The position numbers and the translations under genes are program-made. Below, piece by piece: positions 8,177 to 17,004 of a stretch of 64,000 nt of DNA (position 1 is its first letter; each line of letters starts with the position of its first letter). Below the pieces are notes generated by a model. It did not search any database and had not been told where the DNA came from. It saw only the letters and a program-made list of their open reading frames with translations. This stretch comes from DATIXJ01 sp035518715 (GTDB taxonomy: Bacteria; Bacteroidota; Ignavibacteria; UBA10030; SZUA-254), in assembly GCA_035518715.1 (NCBI GenBank), contig DATIXJ010000043.1, positions 62,001 to 126,000 of the forward strand, written 5' to 3'.

Positions 8177-10513
8177 TTAGAAGATGTTCGCAATGCTCGC
8201 CGTGAAGAAGAACCGCGCAGGATCTTTCCACCGGTATGTCAGGTCGACGCGTAGAATATCGAGAATCTTGCTGATACCGATGCCTGTTTCTGCATACCAT
8301 CCTCCCGAACTCGAGGTGGTTCCGTACCACGTTTGAGCAACAGCGCCGTGAGTGACCAGCTCGATCCCGTTGCGGTAAAGGAACGGCAGATTGAGTGCCA
8401 GGAACGGCAGCGTGCGGAAGTTGTGCTCGACGGCCAGCATGACATACCGGTCTCCGATAAATTCACGGACGCCCGATCCCTTCAGGACACCGAATCCCGC
8501 GTATCCGCTTGCGCGGGAGTCGAGCGAAAAGAGCCGCTGGGGCGGGAGATTCCGGTCGCCGAGCCCTCCGCTGAGTGTGACCCGCAGTTCCGGCGGAAAG
8601 AGGAATGACTCGCCGAACGTTGAAACGTGCCAGTTGATCGAGGCATCGTACCTCGTGAAATCGAATTCGGAATGAAAGATCGACGGCGACGAATGCTCAA
8701 TCGAAATCTCGACAGCATCGCGCGATACCAAATCCAGAGGTTCCGATTTATCACCGATCAGAAGGTCAAGCCGGAGACTGCGCAGAAGCCCTTCCTGTAC
8801 CGGAGGATTGGGGCGGTACGAGCTTCCCGTGGAAAAGAAGCTGTAGGTCGAGAGAACATCAAGTGAATAATCCCGTTCCGAAACAACACCCGCCGTGGCA
8901 TTGAGATGACGTGTGGGATTCGCGACAACGAAAAACCGGTTCCCGTTCGCCAGAAAATAGTCCCGATAGTCGTCCTTGTCGATCAATGATGCCAGTGAGA
9001 TGAAGAACGGCCCGTAGAACCCGTGGTCGGGAACATTGTCCAGCCGGCTGTACCATTCTGCCCCCAGGCCGAGCTTGCGGGATTTCGCAGCGTAGAGCTC
9101 CGACTCCAGGTCGTACTTGAAACGCTGGTCGCTGAAACCGACTCCCGCCGACCCCTCAAGGTGCAGGATATTCTGGAATTCGTCCGTCGACGTGTGATAC
9201 CCGAGGAACACTCCTTCCACGCGGTTGAATCTCGCGTCGACATGGTCAAAAAGCGAACCCACACCTTCTCCTGAAAGCGACGAGAGCGGGCCTTTCGGCT
9301 GAAACTGCTTCTCCAGCGTCTGGCTTGTGTCCAGAGTCTGGTACGCTTCCTGCTCCTCGGCAGTCAACGGAAGAACCTCATGCGATTTCCAGTACGTCGA
9401 GTCGATATGGTTCGCACTCGAATCCGTTGTCACATGCGGTTTCTCGAAAATGGAATCCGGCAATGCGCTGTTGATCGCGTAATCATAAATGGATGAAACG
9501 AGCTCGATCCCAACCCTTGGGAGTGTGATTCCCACAAACGCGACGCGGAATCCCCCGTCGATATGGATATCCGCAGGCATCCAGAACTCATCATTATAGA
9601 GCGCAAATTGCTGCTGATATCGGAGATGAATGTCCTTCAGGAACGGAAAGACAAATGCCTCGTTCGGCTGGACATCGACGGCGATAACCGCAAAGGTCCC
9701 GTTGGCAATGGTGATCGTCCCGTCGAAGAGAGGCTTCAGGCGCGTCTTCGGCATCATCCTGATTCGATAGATTTCCACGCCGTTCGTCACCGAAGTCGAC
9801 AGGAGCTTATACTCATAGTCGTCGAGGGCATTCGGTGCCGTCGGCCCCGTGAACACATAACTGAAGGGATGCCCGTTGCCGCGGATCGTAAAAAGAACAA
9901 TCGCATCGTCGTTAAAGTTGACCACTCTCCGCACTGCCGCAAAATTTTCTTCCGCCGGGACGTTCAGAGTCTGCCGCTTCTGACGTACGATCTCCCGGAG
10001 CGTATCGCCGGAGCGCCAGTACCCTGTGCTGTAGGATTCCGTGATGCTGGCAATACTCGTATCCCGCCGCAGGATTTCGCGCGTGAATGCATCAAACTGG
10101 TAGCTCTTGATCTTTTCCATCCACTGGCGTTTGTGCGCGATTGCTTTACGGATAATTTCCAGTGCAGGATCTTCGGCAAGCACAACCATTTCCGGCATCA
10201 GAACAGGCGAGGCCTTCAGGAGCACGTCGTATACACGCGAGGTTTGTGGAACGGTCCGGAGTGTATCCGGCTCGTAACCGATATGGCTGATGACGAGCGT
10301 TGCTGATCCGGTAGGGATATTCAGCGAAAACTTTCCGCGCTCGTTGGAAATTGTTCCCTGAGATGTTCCCACAATCCGGATATTTGCCGCTGCAAGCGGC
10401 TCCTTGGTGGCGCTGTCGGATACCGAGCCGCGAACAGTGAGCGATCCCTGCGGGAATACTCCGGCGGGAATCAGAAGGAAAACGAGCGGAAAGAATCTTC
10501 CTATTCGCACCAT
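8177..10513 (-). CDS. DUF5686 outer-membrane protein with carboxypeptidase-regulatory-like domain
   Basis: I chose the ATG at 10513 (778 aa) because a signal peptide begins exactly there (RIGRFFPLVFLLIPAGVFPQ); the frame is open further upstream. After the signal peptide comes a CarboxypepD_reg-like beta-sandwich (about 25-105: GSVSDSATKEPLAAANIRI, then GKFSLNIPTGSATLVISHIG). The remainder matches the DUF5686 type, with ALEIIRKAIAHKRQ early on and a beta-strand-rich C-terminal barrel ending in VDLTYRWKDPARFFFTASI. Such proteins are common in the outer membrane of Bacteroidota, and their role is unknown. It begins the long minus-strand run that continues to the RsbW-like gene at 1386. Confidence in the family is good, in function low. 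Confidence 0.85.
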   Translation of the reverse strand: MVRIGRFFPLVFLLIPAGVFPQGSLTVRGSVSDSATKEPLAAANIRIVGTSQGTISNERGKFSLNIPTGSATLVISHIGYEPDTLRTVPQTSRVYDVLLKASPVLMPEMVVLAEDPALEIIRKAIAHKRQWMEKIKSYQFDAFTREILRRDTSIASITESYSTGYWRSGDTLREIVRQKRQTLNVPAEENFAAVRRVVNFNDDAIVLFTIRGNGHPFSYVFTGPTAPNALDDYEYKLLSTSVTNGVEIYRIRMMPKTRLKPLFDGTITIANGTFAVIAVDVQPNEAFVFPFLKDIHLRYQQQFALYNDEFWMPADIHIDGGFRVAFVGITLPRVGIELVSSIYDYAINSALPDSIFEKPHVTTDSSANHIDSTYWKSHEVLPLTAEEQEAYQTLDTSQTLEKQFQPKGPLSSLSGEGVGSLFDHVDARFNRVEGVFLGYHTSTDEFQNILHLEGSAGVGFSDQRFKYDLESELYAAKSRKLGLGAEWYSRLDNVPDHGFYGPFFISLASLIDKDDYRDYFLANGNRFFVVANPTRHLNATAGVVSERDYSLDVLSTYSFFSTGSSYRPNPPVQEGLLRSLRLDLLIGDKSEPLDLVSRDAVEISIEHSSPSIFHSEFDFTRYDASINWHVSTFGESFLFPPELRVTLSGGLGDRNLPPQRLFSLDSRASGYAGFGVLKGSGVREFIGDRYVMLAVEHNFRTLPFLALNLPFLYRNGIELVTHGAVAQTWYGTTSSSGGWYAETGIGISKILDILRVDLTYRWKDPARFFFTASIANIF

Positions 10514-10645
10514 GGAGATGATCTTCGTTTCGTTGCGGGAATTACCTCCCACGCCGGAACGACACACTCTCCTTTCCCGTCTCTCGAAGGAAGAGAGAGC
10601 TTTCACAACATTCAATTTCACCTGTCCGGCCGTGCCGCAAATTTC

Positions 10646-13600
10646 TCATTTCACCAGAAGCATCTTCTTCACATCCGTGAAGTCTCCCGCCGTGAGCCGA
10701 TAAATATAAACACCGCTCGCCATCGTACTGAGATTCGCCGGGACAGTATAGGATCCCGCTCCGAGAACTCCGTTCACCAGATTCATGACTTCCCTGCCGA
10801 GCACGTCGTACACGGTGAGATTCACATGGTTCTTTGTGGGAAGATCAAAACGGATTGTGGTCGCGGGGTTGAACGGATTCGGATAGTTCTGGACCAACGC
10901 AAACGCGGTCGGAACACTTTTTCCGTTCGTGATTTTCAATTTCAGAGAATTTCCGTCACCACCGGCAACGACCAGGGAACCATCCCCCTTCAAAGGATGC
11001 TGCTTCACTTCCCCCGATGCGTTCTCATCAAGTGTGAGGGCCATTCCCTCCAGTGTTTTGATCGAATATGTCACCGTGAGCGGATACTGTGCTGATTGTA
11101 TTTCAAGCGGGTACTCCGCCGGTTCACTGCTGGAAGATTCAAACGTTTCCATCATCTGCTGACTTGCGAAGCGCACATCAAATCCTCCTGCCGGCGGCTT
11201 GGGAGGAAGGGCGTACAGTGAAGGATTGAATCTTCGATCGCCATCTGCCACCAGATAGAGCTTCTGCTTGTGCCCCGACTGATCGGTAATGGTGATGCTG
11301 TTGGGGGGTTCCGTGATCTGGGAAACTGTCCGCGGCACGGCCTGAGGTCCGAGGTTCAGTGTCCCCGCGGCATTAGTTTTCAACCAATAACCCTTCCCCG
11401 GGCTCAGCGTAGAGACGATTTGATAGCTGCCGTTATAGGCAAAAACATTGCTTGCGACAATTCCCCCTGACGGTGCAGGTATGTTATGATCGACGCTGCC
11501 AATAATGTTCCATCCGCTGTCGACCGCCACGGAAACCTCGGGAAGGGAATCCCCGGTAAACGTTTCCAGTGCGGACGTCGGAACCTTCACCCAGTATCCT
11601 CTCCCCGGAACGAGCGAATCGACCATCTGATACCTGTGCACATACTCAAATGCAGACCCCACGGCACTCGGGAATATTGCCTTGAACCATCGGTTCGGCA
11701 GATCGACAGGTTCAGAGACGAGATTCCAGAGCGGGAGAAGACTGAGCGTCACATTAAAGGGATTTGTGTCGATATGGAAACAGCTGTCCTGCCCCGGCCA
11801 GTTTGCCAGCGGCGTCAGGTCTTCTCTGAGCTGCGGTGCCAATCCGGTCGAATCCCGGTACAGATCGAAGTAACGATAATCCCCGCCGATTGCATCCTTC
11901 AATCCCATCGCCGCTCCGGTTCCGTTGAATGTCCCAGAGACAAGAGGACCGTAGTGAAACTCAACGATACTTGTGCTCTCATCCAGAAGTATCTGAAAAT
12001 TCAGTTTGGTTGTTGTTCCGGATTCATCATAGTATGCGGGCATATTCTTCCACTGCACGACAAAGGTTCTGTTCGGTGCGGTACCCTGGGTAGTGTAGCT
12101 GATTACTCCCGTCGAGCCCGTAGCAAGGTCAGCGTACCATGGTCCCAACACTTTGGTTGGGCGGGTTGTTGTCGAAAGAACGGGATTGAAAAATCCGCCG
12201 ATCTGGCCATCTGTCGAGAGTCCGTATAACGCCCCCTCCGTCCCTTCGCCAAGCTCCATCCAGCCGTTTGTGCTGATTTGTGCAGAATCGTAGTCGATGC
12301 CATCATACCTGAATGCGAAGGGAAGTGGAACCCGTAATTGCACGTCATCTCCAACGGGCCCGGGCGATCCGCCGGAGATTTCGGCATAGGGACAATGGTC
12401 TTTCGTGATCGTCCATTTCGTGACCATCGACGGTGCCACAACGACCATCGTTCCTTTGACCGTATCATTCGTCGGATCCTGATCTACCGCCAAGGAAATT
12501 GCCTGCAGGATGTATGTTCCCGTATCCGGCGGACTAAAGGCATTGTCGAATGTTACGATCCTTGTTTCACCAAGGCCGAGGCCGGCAGTCTTCTTGATCG
12601 ATGAAAACACCTCGACAGTATTCCTCAATATCCGGTATTTCACGTTGAACGAATCCGTTTGTGCCTGGATTCCGGCATTCTGGAATGACGCCTTGATGCC
12701 CGATATTGCCGGGCTCTGGGTGAGCAGCGCGCCGTCGGAAGGATAGTCCAGCGCAAGGGCATGATAGTCGAATGTCGGGATTGCCGTCCCGTTATACAGC
12801 TTCCTCTCATACACGCCATTGCCGTGCGTTACTGCCCGCAGCGATCTGTTGGAGGGTGAAATTACCAGATCGGCAACAATAACGGCATCGGGAAGACCGG
12901 TGCTGAACGGGGCCCACGTCGCTCCTCCGTTCGTCGACAGATAGACGCCGATGTCATTTCCCACATACACGTAGCTCGAATTGAATGGATCGATGGCGAC
13001 GGCATCCGTGGGAACATCGGGGAGCGAACCTGTGATATTCGCCCACGAACCACCTGCATCGGCTGTCTTATAGAGATGTCCGGATCCGAATCCTCCGAAC
13101 GTCGCGTACATTGTTTTGGAATCTTTCGGATCGATTGCCAGGTCGATCGGATAACGGTCGGGCGTGAGTCCAGTGATGTCGACCCACGTTGTTCCCCCGT
13201 TCGTGGTGCGGAACAGACGCGCTCGGTGGTAGATGGGCGCCATGCCGACAATAGCGGTATCCTGACTCGTCGGTGCGACTGCCATGGAAAGCGCGGTGTT
13301 GCCGCTGTCCAATAGGGCCCCGCCGTTCTGCACAGACCACGATACTGCGCTATTGATACTCTTGTAAACTTTGTTGTCGCAAAAATAGAGGACGGTTGGA
13401 TTCGACGGTGCCAGGGCGAATGGTGTATTCCATCCTCCCACTCCGCTGAACCCCCACACATAGGAGAATGAGGCACCGCGATCCGTCGATTTGACGATGT
13501 ATTCGCCGTTACGGCCGTCGGCATATTGAATGTTGTCGTTCGTCGGGTCGGTGGCAGTCCAGCCGGTTTCGTCTGTAACGGTGTTGTGATCCCACACCAT

Positions 13601-15016
13601 CGAACCAAGATACCGGTAACCGGGAATATGATCCTGGGACTGGCCGATTGCCATGAGGGAATCACTGGAAGAACAGGAAAAGCCGTTATAAAGCTGTCCC
13701 GTCTGCAATCCGGCACCGACATCCGTATAGGTACTTCCAAAATCCGTCGACCGATAGATCCCGTCGTCATTCACAACATAGACCGTATTCGTGTCAACCG
13801 GATCGTAGGCATAGGAATGGTTATCCGCATAATTTGAGGTCACGGTGGTGAAGGTGACGCCCCCGTCCGTGGACTTTGAGCTCCCTACAGAATTTTGAAT
13901 CACAATATTGGGGTTGGTCGGATGAACAATCACATAATGCGAATAAAATCCCTGGACCTGGAAGATGGGGTTCGTGCTGCTGTTGCTCACCTCAACCCAG
14001 GAGTCTCCAAAATCCGCCGACGCAAACAAACCCCCATTGCCGATCGTGCTGTCGGCGGAGCTCGCATAGACAATGTTCGGATTGGATTTTGAACCGCAGA
14101 GCATCGTCTTGCCGGTCGATGAGGGGAATGAGGAGAAGAACCAATTTACTCCGCCGTCTGTTGATTTCATGACGAATGGATTTATACCAAAATTGCCGAA
14201 TGAGGCAAGGATTTTTGTTGTGTCGCTCGGGTTGATGACGATATCTTCCCCCATCAGAAGATACGGAACAACGTTGGTCCAGTTCTGCCCGCCATCAACA
14301 GTTCGATAAAGCCCTTCTGTCGTCGCGGCAAAGACCGTGGAAGGATTCTGCGGATTCATTGCAAGCCGCTCCACACCGCTCTGCTGCTGATAGGTCCAGT
14401 CGAGACTCTTGGTCCAGATTATTCCTCCATCGGTGGTTTTCAGAATGCCGATGCCGTAGCTTCCGCGTGTCGTTCGCACCATTAACCCGCCCAGTGCGCT
14501 GCCATAACGGTACACTTCGCCGGTACCAATATAGATGACGTTGGTATCTGCCGGGTCTATGACGATATCCGAAATCCCGAGTGCCGGATATCCGAGGCGG
14601 ACCTGCTGCCAGTCTCCTCCAAGCCCTCCGGTATATGAGCGCCAGAGACCGCCGCTCGCCGTGCCGAGGTAAATCGTATACCTGTTGTGCGGATTCACCG
14701 CAACGCTGAGGCATCTGCCATGCAGATTCGTAGGGCCGATCGGCGTCCAGATATTCGATGAACTGACGGTTCTATCAAAATCCTTGCGCTTAGCGGTTTC
14801 AAGCTGATAGGCATGAAAATACGCCGAAGCGGGAACGTCCCGTTCCGGATACGCCCTCATGGAACTCCAGTAATTCAGTGCAGCAAGAGCCCCCGACCGG
14901 TCTTCGTGTTCCGGACGACAACCGGAATCGACAGTCTCCATGCGTTTCACGAGCGACAAGGTAGCAGCGAGAAATGTAGTGACGATGCACAGGATAATGG
15001 CGTATCTTCGTTTCAT
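10646..15016 (-). CDS. large secreted beta-propeller protein with T9SS sorting domain
   Basis: A 1456-aa exported protein. The ATG at 15016 was chosen because an AGGA site lies about 9 bases upstream and a signal peptide follows (RRYAIILCIVTTFLAATLSL). Residues about 60-730 are sortilin/BNR-type beta-propeller repeats with Asp-boxes such as KTTDGGIIW, RTVDGGQNW, KSTDGGVNW and RTTNGGTTW. A CARDB-like segment (about 760-860) and a beta-sandwich with TNGWMELG follow. Residues about 1094-1223 hold two tandem WN...GYWVK modules, also present in the protein at 48327. The last 85 residues are the T9SS type A sorting domain (QNYPNPFNPATTIRFDLP to MLLVK). It is likely anchored or released at the cell surface by T9SS; the ligand is unknown. 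Confidence 0.9.
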   Translation of the reverse strand: MKRRYAIILCIVTTFLAATLSLVKRMETVDSGCRPEHEDRSGALAALNYWSSMRAYPERDVPASAYFHAYQLETAKRKDFDRTVSSSNIWTPIGPTNLHGRCLSVAVNPHNRYTIYLGTASGGLWRSYTGGLGGDWQQVRLGYPALGISDIVIDPADTNVIYIGTGEVYRYGSALGGLMVRTTRGSYGIGILKTTDGGIIWTKSLDWTYQQQSGVERLAMNPQNPSTVFAATTEGLYRTVDGGQNWTNVVPYLLMGEDIVINPSDTTKILASFGNFGINPFVMKSTDGGVNWFFSSFPSSTGKTMLCGSKSNPNIVYASSADSTIGNGGLFASADFGDSWVEVSNSSTNPIFQVQGFYSHYVIVHPTNPNIVIQNSVGSSKSTDGGVTFTTVTSNYADNHSYAYDPVDTNTVYVVNDDGIYRSTDFGSTYTDVGAGLQTGQLYNGFSCSSSDSLMAIGQSQDHIPGYRYLGSMVWDHNTVTDETGWTATDPTNDNIQYADGRNGEYIVKSTDRGASFSYVWGFSGVGGWNTPFALAPSNPTVLYFCDNKVYKSINSAVSWSVQNGGALLDSGNTALSMAVAPTSQDTAIVGMAPIYHRARLFRTTNGGTTWVDITGLTPDRYPIDLAIDPKDSKTMYATFGGFGSGHLYKTADAGGSWANITGSLPDVPTDAVAIDPFNSSYVYVGNDIGVYLSTNGGATWAPFSTGLPDAVIVADLVISPSNRSLRAVTHGNGVYERKLYNGTAIPTFDYHALALDYPSDGALLTQSPAISGIKASFQNAGIQAQTDSFNVKYRILRNTVEVFSSIKKTAGLGLGETRIVTFDNAFSPPDTGTYILQAISLAVDQDPTNDTVKGTMVVVAPSMVTKWTITKDHCPYAEISGGSPGPVGDDVQLRVPLPFAFRYDGIDYDSAQISTNGWMELGEGTEGALYGLSTDGQIGGFFNPVLSTTTRPTKVLGPWYADLATGSTGVISYTTQGTAPNRTFVVQWKNMPAYYDESGTTTKLNFQILLDESTSIVEFHYGPLVSGTFNGTGAAMGLKDAIGGDYRYFDLYRDSTGLAPQLREDLTPLANWPGQDSCFHIDTNPFNVTLSLLPLWNLVSEPVDLPNRWFKAIFPSAVGSAFEYVHRYQMVDSLVPGRGYWVKVPTSALETFTGDSLPEVSVAVDSGWNIIGSVDHNIPAPSGGIVASNVFAYNGSYQIVSTLSPGKGYWLKTNAAGTLNLGPQAVPRTVSQITEPPNSITITDQSGHKQKLYLVADGDRRFNPSLYALPPKPPAGGFDVRFASQQMMETFESSSSEPAEYPLEIQSAQYPLTVTYSIKTLEGMALTLDENASGEVKQHPLKGDGSLVVAGGDGNSLKLKITNGKSVPTAFALVQNYPNPFNPATTIRFDLPTKNHVNLTVYDVLGREVMNLVNGVLGAGSYTVPANLSTMASGVYIYRLTAGDFTDVKKMLLVK

Positions 15017-15153
15017 GGCAAATCCATCCTGGTGGAGGTGAGGAATCAAATTTAGAAACTTTCAAACGCGGAGGAACGGATTTCGATGACAAAATACTCT
15101 GAATTTTCAAGAGAATCAAGGAGGTATTCAGGTTGTCTTGCGGAAGTGAAGAC

Positions 15154-15191
15154 AAAAAAAAGCGGAGGGCGTTCTCACCGGCGCCCTCCGC
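15154..15191 (-). terminator. intrinsic terminator downstream of the S41 protease
   Basis: On the minus strand a perfect 10-bp stem, GCGGAGGGCG with CGCCCTCCGC (arms at 15182-15191 and 15162-15171), has a 10-base loop and is followed by a run of eight T (15161 down to 15154). It lies 20 bases after the protease stop at 15212 and separates it from the T9SS beta-propeller gene. Confidence 0.92.
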
Positions 15192-15211
15192 GGATAATCT
15201 GGACCGTGAGC

Positions 15212-16876
15212 TTATTCCATTTTTTCCGTTTGCTGTTTATCGAGACGTGCTATTTTTTGAGCTTCCGGAAAGAGTGTTATGGCTTTTTGGAACTGAGTAT
15301 CCATATCGAGAAGAACGGAGAACCATCCCTCTTCTCCCCACAGACTCCGCGCCACATACGCTCTGAGGCGGGCGGCCACGTAGTCATGATCCTTGGCAAA
15401 CGAGCTGCTGTCGATACTGATCCCCTTCTTCTCAGAAAACGACCGGAAGTCCCGGATCATCTCATCCGACACATGATAGTCCGATTTGAATTCATCGAGC
15501 CCGGACTTGTATTTTGCCCGGAGTGCAGCGCCCTCCCGATCAAGATATCCCGTAATGAATGGGAAGAAGACGTCGTGCCTGAGGAGGTTCTTGGTTGTTT
15601 CAGTAAGTTCCGCTGGTTTCACGATATAATCGGGAGTGATTCCTCCGCCTCCGTAGACGACACGTCCTCCGTCGGTTTTAAATTTTGGCTTGAGAGAATC
15701 GCCGGAGTTCGCCGTATCGCGGGTGTGTTCGAGATTATTTCCCTCTACCTCATTCCGGTCAAATGCCTCTTCTGCGTATTCTTCCTTCCCTTTGCCCGTA
15801 TACGAGCGCTGAATGAGGCGGCCGCTTGGTGTATAGTACCGAGCAATGGTCAGCCGAAGTGCAGAGCCGTCGTCAAGATCCCACTGGCGCTGAACGAGCC
15901 CCTTGCCAAAACTGGTTTCGCCCACTATGAGCCCGCGATCCCAGTCCTGAATAGCCCCGGAGACAATCTCGCTCGCACTTGCCGATCCGCTGTTGATCAG
16001 CAGGATGAGAGGAAGGTGCTCGTACGGATCACCCGATCGTGCCGTGTATGTTTCTTCAAGTTCGGGAAGCCGCGCCTTTGTGAAGACGATGCGCTTCGGA
16101 TGATCGGGTGTGCCACCGTCGAGAAAAAGATCCGCCATCTGCACCGCTTCGTTCAGGTAGCCGCCGGGATTTCCGCGCAAATCCAGGATGAGACGCTTCA
16201 TGCCTTTTCCCTGGAGCGTATGAAGAGCTGTTTGCATTTCGGCATGCGTTGTCGCGCTGAAGCGGTTCACGCTGATATAGCCGACATCCTTCTTCACCAT
16301 GAGTGCAACATCGACACTCGTGATGGAGATGTTATCACGCGTGATCTCATAATCGATAAGAGGCGACACGCCGGGGCGGAGAATGCTGATAGCAACCTTG
16401 GTTCCCCGGGGGCCGCGGAGTTTTTGAGATGCCTGAGTTGTGGTAAGACCGACAGCACTGCTGTCGTTAATCTTCACAATCCGGTCATTCGCCAGTATCC
16501 CCATTTGCACGGCAGGGCCGCCACCCATCGGTTCCGAGACGACAATCGTGTCGTTGACGCTGATGATTTCAAGTCCGACTCCCTCGTACGATCCCTGAAA
16601 TCGCTCTGCCTCCTGTTGTGTTTGCCGCGGAGGAAGATATGCTGAGTGCGGGTCGAGCTGCGAGAGAAGGCCGTTGATAGCCGCTTCATTCAGCTTCTCG
16701 AGATCGACATCATCCACGTAATATTTCTTCGTCAAGGAAAGAACGTCTTTGTACTTGTTCAGCTGGTCGAAAATGTTATCGCTGGAGAAGAGTGAACCGA
16801 CTCCAAGCCCGAGAGCAAGCGCAGTGCCGACGAGTATTCCCGCTCCCCAGAGAGAAATTCTTTTTCGCGTCATCAT
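15212..16876 (-). CDS. S41 family C-terminal processing protease (CtpA/Prc type)
   Basis: A 554-aa serine protease that trims C-termini of exported proteins in the cell envelope. It has an N-terminal membrane anchor or signal (residues 7-28), a PDZ domain (about 95-170, GVGLEIISVNDTIVV then MGILANDRIVKINDSSA) and the S41 catalytic domain with nucleophile Ser298 in GSASASE and the base Lys325 in GETSFGKG. The last 120 residues form a C-terminal extension common in Bacteroidota members. Two adjacent ATGs (16876 and 16873) are possible; AGGA upstream fits either. It stands between two T9SS cargo genes, but nothing links it to T9SS directly. It is probably transcribed alone, with a terminator at each end. 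Confidence 0.95.
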   Translation of the reverse strand: MMTRKRISLWGAGILVGTALALGLGVGSLFSSDNIFDQLNKYKDVLSLTKKYYVDDVDLEKLNEAAINGLLSQLDPHSAYLPPRQTQQEAERFQGSYEGVGLEIISVNDTIVVSEPMGGGPAVQMGILANDRIVKINDSSAVGLTTTQASQKLRGPRGTKVAISILRPGVSPLIDYEITRDNISITSVDVALMVKKDVGYISVNRFSATTHAEMQTALHTLQGKGMKRLILDLRGNPGGYLNEAVQMADLFLDGGTPDHPKRIVFTKARLPELEETYTARSGDPYEHLPLILLINSGSASASEIVSGAIQDWDRGLIVGETSFGKGLVQRQWDLDDGSALRLTIARYYTPSGRLIQRSYTGKGKEEYAEEAFDRNEVEGNNLEHTRDTANSGDSLKPKFKTDGGRVVYGGGGITPDYIVKPAELTETTKNLLRHDVFFPFITGYLDREGAALRAKYKSGLDEFKSDYHVSDEMIRDFRSFSEKKGISIDSSSFAKDHDYVAARLRAYVARSLWGEEGWFSVLLDMDTQFQKAITLFPEAQKIARLDKQQTEKME

Positions 16877-16952
16877 CGTATCCTGTTGTTTCCTTTAGAG
16901 TTAAACACCACCGCTTTATGGTTCCTCGCGGCTCGTGAATAGTAAATGATTA

Positions 16953-16987
16953 TCAAAACAACTTCCGGTAAGACCCCGGGCCGGAAG
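16953..16987 (-). terminator. possible weak terminator after the DUF1501 gene
   Basis: On the minus strand CTTCCGG (16987-16981) pairs with CCGGAAG (16968-16962) around a 12-base GC-rich loop, then TTGTTTTGATA follows. It lies just after the stop at 17005. The stem is short and the T-run is broken, so it is only a candidate. Confidence 0.45.
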
Positions 16988-17004
16988 ACCCCGGGTTCAT
17001 CACA

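Noticed and set aside
15086..16645. A 519-codon open frame on the plus strand
   Set aside because: It lies antisense to the S41 protease, whose PDZ and catalytic motifs are clear. The plus-strand translation has no domain pattern and is rich in Arg, Cys and His, as expected for a shadow frame.
16969..16996. GC-rich direct repeat AAGACCCCGGG twice
   Set aside because: Only two short copies in a non-coding gap beside a weak hairpin; no array, insertion or duplication structure.
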